A DNA stretch of 11,111 nt from Cyanobacteria bacterium UBA8156. GTDB lineage: Bacteria; Cyanobacteriota; Cyanobacteriia; Pseudanabaenales; Pseudanabaenaceae. The stretch is from positions 1 to 11,111 of the forward strand of contig DMPD01000191.1 in NCBI GenBank assembly GCA_003456125.1, given 5' to 3'. The notes below the pieces were generated by a model. The model was not told the origin of the DNA. It ran no database searches and was given only the letters and a program-made list of their open reading frames with translations. Both the position numbers and the translations under genes were made by a program. This document shows, piece by piece, positions 6,616 to 11,111 of this stretch (its first letter is position 1; each line of letters starts with the position of its first letter).

Positions 6616-7377
6616 ATGCTGGCTACGCTGAGGGTCAATGCTATGGATGCGCATACCAAAAACCTCGAATCCGCTCCTAGCAGAAAACCTACACCTATAA
6701 AAAAATCGGAAGAAATTTTGCGAGAAGCCGGTGGGGGGATGGACACAGAGGCTGGCACAGAAGCCAAGGTTTGGCCGTTGGTTTCGATTACACACTTACC
6801 CGAGGAAGAGGGGAGAACTTGGCAGGCCATTTTGGCCGCCCAGGGCGTGACCACCCAATACGCGGTGGACTGGGAGCGAGACCCTTTTCGTTTGTTGAGG
6901 CAATTAGAGGAAAGCGTAGCCCGTCAGCAATCGGTTCCGACTTTGTTGTTGCTGGGCATGGAAGCCAAAGCCCCCGGTTCCGATGTGTTGATGGCGGGCG
7001 AGGTGTGCATTTGGTGCCGCCGCCATTGCCCAAAGATCCAAGTGGTTTTGGTCCATCCCCGGCAAGATACGGTGGGCGAGTTGCAACGGCGGTGGGCCTT
7101 GCGGCGCGGGGCGGCCGATGTCCTGCCCAAGTTATCCCGTAGCAATCTGTTGACCTCTTCGGTACGCCTCATGTCCATTCTGGGGGTAGCCCTGAACCCA
7201 GAGCCGTTGCGCTACATTGCCGATTTGCTACCGCAGCCCGTAGCCTCGCCGGCCCCGCCGGCGACCGACGATACCGCTGGGGGAAACAATGCCGGTCCTG
7301 AGGCGAAGGTCGAGGAAAAAAAAGACGAAGAGGGAGACTTTGTGTGGTACCGCGGGGTACGGGTGCGCCGGCGGTAG
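6616..7377 (+). CDS. Receiver-like protein lacking the phospho-acceptor Asp; function unknown
   Basis: I do not recognise a named family. Residues about 50-190 follow a response-regulator (CheY-like) pattern: a hydrophobic strand PTLLLLG, a downstream VVLVHPRQ strand, and GAADVLPKL, where K172 matches the conserved receiver lysine. The phospho-acceptor Asp that normally ends the third strand is replaced by G114, so this would be a pseudo-receiver unable to accept phosphate. The N-terminal ~45 residues are polar and probably disordered. After about 200 there is a Pro/Ala then acidic linker and a short tail ending FVWYRGVRVRRR. No membrane segment or DNA-binding domain is seen. Starts at 6616 (AGGT upstream), 6643 (GAGGG upstream) and 6739 are all possible; the fold begins after the last. 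It is divergent from groES and 87 bp ahead of amt on the same strand. Confidence 0.6.
   Translation: MLATLRVNAMDAHTKNLESAPSRKPTPIKKSEEILREAGGGMDTEAGTEAKVWPLVSITHLPEEEGRTWQAILAAQGVTTQYAVDWERDPFRLLRQLEESVARQQSVPTLLLLGMEAKAPGSDVLMAGEVCIWCRRHCPKIQVVLVHPRQDTVGELQRRWALRRGAADVLPKLSRSNLLTSSVRLMSILGVALNPEPLRYIADLLPQPVASPAPPATDDTAGGNNAGPEAKVEEKKDEEGDFVWYRGVRVRRR
7347..7360. promoter_or_regulatory. Weak candidate NtcA site (GTA-N8-TAC) upstream of amt
   Basis: GTACCGCGGGGTAC matches the GTA-N8-TAC consensus bound by the cyanobacterial nitrogen regulator NtcA and is nearly palindromic. It is inside the last codons of the preceding gene (WYRGV), about 105 bp before the amt ATG. Cyanobacterial amt genes are often NtcA targets. 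Against it, no TAN3T -10 box lies 22-23 bp downstream, and the pattern is expected a few times by chance in a window this long. Confidence 0.22.
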
Positions 7378-7464
7378 AGCGTCCAAACGTTAGCCCATCC
7401 TTTGGCTGGCAAGGAAATTTGCGCGGAAGCTTGAGATCAGAATGGGTCACAGGAAAAGGGTTGG

Positions 7465-8832
7465 ATGAAACGAAAAAGGGGATATGCGCTCCTTCTGGGA
7501 ACGCTGGGATGTTGGGGCGGTGTGGCAATCTCTCCGGCCTTGGCTCAAGATGTGGCCAGTACCACCAGCTTGGATGGGATTTGGGTCTTGTTGTCAGGAT
7601 TTTTTGTGTTTTTCATGCAGACCGGATTTGCCATGTTGGAAGCGGGACTGGTACGGCAAACCGGTGCGATCAATTGCTTGCTAGAAAATTTTATTGATGC
7701 GGGCGTCACGGCCCTTGTCTTTTGGGCCGTAGGGTTTGGGTTGGCTTTTGGCAACAGTCTGGGGGGGATCCTGGGCACCGACGGTTTCTTTCTGGGGGGA
7801 GCCCTACAGGTGGGGACAACAGGGAGCGTGATCTACCGATTGGGGATGGCGGGAATTGATTCTTCTTTGCCCACTTTTGTGTTGTTTTTCTTTCACTTCG
7901 CCTTTGCCGCCACCGCCAGCACCATTGTCACCGGCGCCATGGCAGAGCGCACCCATTTTGTCGGCGATCTGGTCTACAGCGTGGTGATGGGCGCCATCAT
8001 CTACCCGTTGGTGGCCCACTGGGTTTGGAATAAGGGGGGATGGTTGGCCCAGCTCGGGTTTCGGGATTTTGCCGGGAGTGCGGTGGTGCACGCCGTGGGG
8101 GGCATCACGGCTTTGGTGGGGGCTGCATTCTTAGGGCCGCGGGCGAAGCGGGTATGGGATGCTTTGCCCCCCGGTCACAACATGAGTTTGGCAACGTTGG
8201 GAGCCATGATTCTGTGGTTTGGCTGGTACGGCTTCAATGCCGGTTCCACGTTGACCGCCCAGAACCCGGGTTTGCTGGGTTTGATCGTGACCAACACCAC
8301 GCTGGCAGCGGGGGCGGGGGCCGTTTCCTCCCTGGTGTACGTGTTTCAACGCATTCGTACCTGGCACCTGTTTGTGTCGTTGAACGGTTCGATCGCCGGT
8401 CTGGTGGCCATTACGGCTGGCTGTGCCTATGTAATGCCATGGGCCGCGGTGTTGGTGGGGGCGATCGCCGGGGTGTTGGTCATTGTCTCTGCCGATTTCA
8501 TTGAGTCGCAGCGCATTGACGATCCGGTGGGCGCCTTCAGTGTCCACGGTGCCTGTGGCATTTTTGGCACCGTGGCGGTGGGGCTACTGGCTGTACCTGC
8601 GCTCACAGGGGGCAACGGTGGTCTGCTCACCAGCGGTAATCCCTCGTTGCTGTTGGTGCAGCTGTTGGGCATCGGGGCGATCGCCCTATTTGCGACGTTG
8701 GCGGCCACCATCCTATTTGGATGGCTCAAAGCTCAGAACTTGCTCCGGGTCAGTGCCGAAGCCGATGAGCTGGGGATCGACGCGGTGGAGCACGGCGCTT
8801 CGGTCTGGCCCGACGTGTACAAGCCCCAATAG
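7465..8832 (+). CDS. amt: Ammonium transporter Amt
   Basis: The 455-residue product is an Amt/MEP/Rh-family ammonium channel-transporter of the inner membrane, working as a trimer. A cleavable signal peptide is likely (KRKR, hydrophobic core, then PALA at 24-27), so the mature protein starts near Q28, followed by about 11 membrane helices. The two pore histidines are present: H209 in VVHAVGG and H361 in FSVHGACG. D201, eight residues before the first, matches the conserved Asp at the recruitment site. FFHFAFAATASTIVTGAMAER and WFGWYGFNAGS are family signatures. The ATG at 7465 has GGAAAAGG about 5 bases upstream. A separate glnB is not in the window. It converges with the amidohydrolase gene, leaving 13 bp and no obvious terminator. 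Expression is probably raised under nitrogen limitation, as in other cyanobacteria. Confidence 0.97.
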   Translation: MKRKRGYALLLGTLGCWGGVAISPALAQDVASTTSLDGIWVLLSGFFVFFMQTGFAMLEAGLVRQTGAINCLLENFIDAGVTALVFWAVGFGLAFGNSLGGILGTDGFFLGGALQVGTTGSVIYRLGMAGIDSSLPTFVLFFFHFAFAATASTIVTGAMAERTHFVGDLVYSVVMGAIIYPLVAHWVWNKGGWLAQLGFRDFAGSAVVHAVGGITALVGAAFLGPRAKRVWDALPPGHNMSLATLGAMILWFGWYGFNAGSTLTAQNPGLLGLIVTNTTLAAGAGAVSSLVYVFQRIRTWHLFVSLNGSIAGLVAITAGCAYVMPWAAVLVGAIAGVLVIVSADFIESQRIDDPVGAFSVHGACGIFGTVAVGLLAVPALTGGNGGLLTSGNPSLLLVQLLGIGAIALFATLAATILFGWLKAQNLLRVSAEADELGIDAVEHGASVWPDVYKPQ

Positions 8833-8845
8833 ATCCCTTGTGGGT

Positions 8846-10030
8846 TCAGCCGCAAAAGTTTTCGACGCAACGCACGAAAATTTCCACGCCGGCGGCCAAA
8901 GCGGTTTCGTCAAAATCGAACCGGGGGTGGTGGTGAGGGTAGGTGCGGGGTGCTTTCGCCGAGCCTAAAAAGAAATAACACCCCGGCACCGCCTGCAAGA
9001 AGTACGACATGTCTTCGCCCCCCATGGTTTGGCATTCTGGCACCACACCGAGGGGGGTCTCCACCACGGATAGGGCTGCCGATCGCACCAGTTCCGCCAT
9101 GGTTGGGTCGTTGATGGTGGCGGGATACAGTTTGCGGTAGTCCAAATGGTAGCGGGCCTCCATCGCTGCACACACGCCGGCAATGGTTTCGGTGATGCGT
9201 CGGCCCAACAAATCCGCCAAATTGGGATCGAAATAGCGCACGGTGCCCTGGAGCTTGGCGTGGCCGGCAATCACGTTGCAGGCGGTACCGGCATGAAAGG
9301 AACCCACGGTAACCACGGCCGCTTGGAGGGGGTCCACATTGCGGGAGACGATCGCCTGGAGGGCCATCACGATTTGGGAGCCCACCACTACCGCATCCAC
9401 GGTTTGCTGGGGGATAGCCCCGTGGCCGCCCTTGCCCAGAATTTCGCATTCAAACGTTTCGACGGCAGCCATGAGGGGGCCCGATCGCACCCCCACGGTG
9501 CCCAAGGGCAGGTTGTTCCACAGGTGCAACCCCAAAATCCCGTCCACCGGCGGATCGTTCAACACCCCGGCTTCGATCATGGGCTGGGCGCCGCCGGGGC
9601 CTTCCTCCGCCGGTTGAAACAAAATTTTCACCGTGCCGCCAAAGCGCTCCCGGTGCTGCCACAGGTATTGGGCTGTCCCCAGGGCGATCGCCACGTGGCC
9701 ATCGTGGCCGCAGGCGTGCATCAGTCCCGCTTGCAGCGAGGAATAGGAAATGTCCCGGTTGTCCTCTTGGATGGGCAGGGCATCCATATCCGCCCGTAGG
9801 GCCAACACTTTGGGTCGGGCTACCGGTTTGGTGCCCGCAATTTCGGCCACGATGCCGGTTTTGGCTACGCCGGTGCGGTGCGGAATGCCCCACTGGGTAA
9901 GGCGCTCGGCAATTTGCTGGGCGGTGCGGTGTTCCCGAAACCCCAATTCGGGATAGCGATGAAAATCTCGGCGCCAGGCCACCAAATCGGGCTGCAACGC
10001 CTGAATGGTCGATCGCAACGCAAAAGCCAT
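8846..10030 (-). CDS. M20D-family metal-dependent amidohydrolase
   Basis: The 394-residue product belongs to peptidase family M20D with hippurate hydrolase, N-acyl-L-amino-acid amidohydrolase and plant IAA-amino-acid hydrolases. It would cleave an acyl group from an amino acid in the cytoplasm; the natural substrate is unknown. Metal-site motifs are intact: MHACGHDGH (104-112, ligands C107 and H109), AEEGPGG (141-147, with the catalytic Glu and a ligand Glu at 142-143), H169 in GLHLW, and HHHPRFDFDE (366-375). GKGGHGAIP (199-207) marks the dimerisation domain and GGEDMSYF (337-344) is also conserved. The frame stays open upstream to 10162, but that part would translate a hairpin repeat. The ATG at 10030 has AGGA 6 bases upstream and a family-like N-terminus. 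It ends 13 bp from the convergent amt. Confidence 0.9.
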   Translation of the reverse strand: MAFALRSTIQALQPDLVAWRRDFHRYPELGFREHRTAQQIAERLTQWGIPHRTGVAKTGIVAEIAGTKPVARPKVLALRADMDALPIQEDNRDISYSSLQAGLMHACGHDGHVAIALGTAQYLWQHRERFGGTVKILFQPAEEGPGGAQPMIEAGVLNDPPVDGILGLHLWNNLPLGTVGVRSGPLMAAVETFECEILGKGGHGAIPQQTVDAVVVGSQIVMALQAIVSRNVDPLQAAVVTVGSFHAGTACNVIAGHAKLQGTVRYFDPNLADLLGRRITETIAGVCAAMEARYHLDYRKLYPATINDPTMAELVRSAALSVVETPLGVVPECQTMGGEDMSYFLQAVPGCYFFLGSAKAPRTYPHHHPRFDFDETALAAGVEIFVRCVENFCG

Positions 10031-10071
10031 GGTGTTTCCTGCCCTCAGAATCATTGTCAATTGGGCCACGA

Positions 10072-10113
10072 TGCCCTCACCCCCGATCCCTCTCTCGTTC
10101 GGGGAGAGGGGAG
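10072..10113. repeat. 42-bp hairpin repeat, copy 2
   Basis: Copy 2 matches copy 1 (4332-4373) at 38 of 42 positions by eye, beginning TGCCCTCACCCCCG and ending GAGAGGGGAG. Two of the four differences change C to T in the left arm, turning C-G pairs into T-G wobbles, so a plus-sense RNA hairpin would survive. It lies between murQ and the amidohydrolase gene, whose open frame runs through it without being the true start. Confidence 0.8.
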
Positions 10114-10114
10114 G

Positions 10115-10140
10115 AAAACAAGGCATGGGGGCGACGCCCC
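10115..10140 (-). terminator. Possible weak terminator after murQ
   Basis: GGGGC (10128-10132) and GCCCC (10136-10140) form a GC stem with a 3-base loop just past the murQ stop. In the minus-strand transcript it is followed, after about a dozen bases, by a TTGTTTT stretch ending near 10115. The spacing and interrupted T-run make it a weak intrinsic terminator. The hairpin repeat further on may add to it. Confidence 0.25.
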
Positions 10141-10148
10141 ACCCATTC

Positions 10149-11084
10149 TTATTCAGAACCACTATAACGTTGCCGAGCGGGTCGGAGGTTGCCCCCCACC
10201 GCCGCCAACGCGGCTTCGCATTCCCCGCGCGATCGCCCCGTCCAAATCATGAGCAGAGCTACCTTCACCCGATCGCCCGCTGCTTGGAGGGTTTGCGCCG
10301 CCATGTCCCGAGAAGCCGGCCCCAAATCCATCAGCACCCGTTCGGCGCGATCGCGCAATTTGGCATTGGTGACGGCCACATCCACCATCCGATTGCCGTA
10401 CACCTTCCCCAAAGCCACCATGGCCCCGGTAGAAATCCGGTTCAAGATCAGTTTGGTGACCGTGCCCGCCTTTAGCCGGGTCGAGCCGGTTAAAATTTCC
10501 GGGCCCACCAACGGCCGCAAATCCAGATCGCAGTCACAAGGAGCCTGCTCCCGGGGCACACAGGCCAAAAACAACGTTTTCGCACCCTTGGCCCGGGCCG
10601 CCGCCACGGCCCCCAACACGTAGGGAGTGGTGCCCCCGGCCGCAATGCCCAACACCGCATCCTGGGCCGTCACTCCCGCCATCGCCTGTTCCCCATCTTC
10701 GTAGCGGTCTTCGAGGGCTTCGGAACTGCGCACCAACGCCGGCGTCCCTCCAGCAATAATGCCCTGCACCCAATCCGGCGGTGTACAAAAGGTGGGGGGA
10801 CACTCCGCCGCATCCAACACCCCCAACCGACCGCTGGTGCCCGCCCCCACATAAAACAACCGCCCACCGCCGGTCAAAACCTGGGCTACCAGAGCGATCG
10901 CCCGGGCCAAATCTTCCCGCAATGGGGCCAGAGCCTGCACCGCCTGCAGATCTTCCGCTTGGCACAAATCCACAAATGCCAGCGGCGACAACAAATCCAA
11001 ATCGGTGCTGTGGGGGTTGGGCTGCTCCGTCAACAGGTGCCCTCGGTCTACCCCTTGCCCCGCCAATAGGCCACGATCAAACAC
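10149..11084 (-). CDS. murQ: N-acetylmuramic acid 6-phosphate etherase
   Basis: MurQ cleaves the lactyl ether of MurNAc-6-phosphate to give GlcNAc-6-phosphate and D-lactate, a step in peptidoglycan recycling in the cytoplasm. The 311-residue product is one SIS domain. It shows RGHLLTEQPNPHS (14-26), VGAGTSGRLGVLDAAECPPTF (79-99), an IIAGGTPAL segment (109-117), GIAAGGTTPYV (146-156) and TGSTRLKAGTVTKLILN (199-215). By my alignment E94 and E125 match the catalytic Glu83 and Glu114 of E. coli MurQ, with the same spacing of 31. The start is a GTG at 11084 with GGGG 6-9 bases upstream; it overlaps a possible upstream reading frame ending at 11048. A TTG at 11066 is an alternative. No dedicated MurNAc transporter or AnmK kinase is in view. 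Confidence 0.95.
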   Translation of the reverse strand: MFDRGLLAGQGVDRGHLLTEQPNPHSTDLDLLSPLAFVDLCQAEDLQAVQALAPLREDLARAIALVAQVLTGGGRLFYVGAGTSGRLGVLDAAECPPTFCTPPDWVQGIIAGGTPALVRSSEALEDRYEDGEQAMAGVTAQDAVLGIAAGGTTPYVLGAVAAARAKGAKTLFLACVPREQAPCDCDLDLRPLVGPEILTGSTRLKAGTVTKLILNRISTGAMVALGKVYGNRMVDVAVTNAKLRDRAERVLMDLGPASRDMAAQTLQAAGDRVKVALLMIWTGRSRGECEAALAAVGGNLRPARQRYSGSE

Positions 11085-11110
11085 ACCAACCCCACATCAA
11101 TCGCCACATC
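11048..11110 (-). CDS. Possible 3' end of an upstream gene (membrane-like tail)
   Basis: In the frame offset from murQ, the window edge encodes DVAIDVGLVCLIVAYWRGKG then TAG. The 12-residue hydrophobic core followed by basic residues resembles the last membrane helix of a protein, and its codons (TTG for Leu, GGG, GTG) fit the local style. It would overlap the murQ start by 37 bp. With only 20 codons visible it may equally be an open non-coding stretch. Confidence 0.3.
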   Translation of the reverse strand, partial: DVAIDVGLVCLIVAYWRGKG

Positions 11111-11111
11111 G

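Larger units (their letters stand above)
685..10901. repeat. HIP1 palindromes (GCGATCGC), at least 23 dispersed copies
   Basis: Exact GCGATCGC octamers start at 685, 779, 1535, 1662, 1800, 1935, 2129, 2449, 2885, 3899, 3992, 4143, 4208, 5185, 5603, 6215, 6380, 8461, 8677, 9684, 10229, 10347 and 10894. Chance would give less than one in this length at this GC content. HIP1 is a hallmark of many cyanobacterial genomes. All copies here are inside coding regions, on genes of both strands. Confidence 0.95.

Noticed and set aside
6388..8460. HIP1-free interval of about 2 kb as a sign of horizontal transfer
   Set aside because: At roughly one HIP1 per 480 bp a gap of this size is not surprising among 23 sites, and the composition and codon style match the neighbours.
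10031..10162. N-terminal extension of the M20D amidohydrolase
   Set aside because: It would translate through the 42-bp hairpin repeat and overlap the murQ end. The ATG at 10030 has a proper ribosome site and a family-like N-terminus.

Overview
The window looks like an ordinary stretch of chromosome from a GC-rich cyanobacterium. Three things point there: a subunit specific to the photosynthetic NDH-1 complex (NdhS), at least 23 exact copies of the cyanobacterial HIP1 palindrome GCGATCGC, and close matches to cyanobacterial GroES/GroEL, FolD, Amt and MurQ. I cannot name the species from sequence alone. The content is mostly housekeeping genes. I found no phage, transposase, CRISPR array, tRNA or rRNA, and nothing I would call a new multi-gene system.

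Left part, plus strand (1-2574): the last ~100 codons of glutamate synthase, then a closely spaced trio: a small PP2C-type phosphatase, ndhS and a GT4-family glycosyltransferase (gaps of 24 and 17 bp). The trio may be one transcript driven by an extended -10 promoter near 340. None of the three has a clear Shine-Dalgarno sequence.

Middle part, minus strand (2605-6499): folD followed 3 bp later by a gas-vesicle GvpF/L-family gene that stands alone, then the groES-groEL operon. The groES control region holds an imperfect CIRCE operator overlapping a sigma-70-type promoter, so HrcA-type heat-shock repression is likely. The groES-groEL spacer carries an AT-rich 12-bp tandem repeat.

Right part (6616-11111): on the plus strand, a divergent receiver-like protein lacking the phospho-acceptor Asp, then an Amt ammonium transporter. 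On the minus strand, an M20D amidohydrolase (convergent with amt), murQ, and the possible last 20 codons of another gene at the window edge. A 42-bp hairpin repeat occurs twice, after groEL and between murQ and the amidohydrolase gene.

Nitrogen assimilation is represented at both ends of the window (glutamate synthase, Amt). folD (C1 metabolism), groESL (folding) and murQ (cell-wall recycling) are independent housekeeping units. The points most worth a second look are the orphan GvpF/L in a folD operon, the pseudo-receiver next to amt, the CIRCE and tandem-repeat architecture of groESL, and the paired hairpin repeat.
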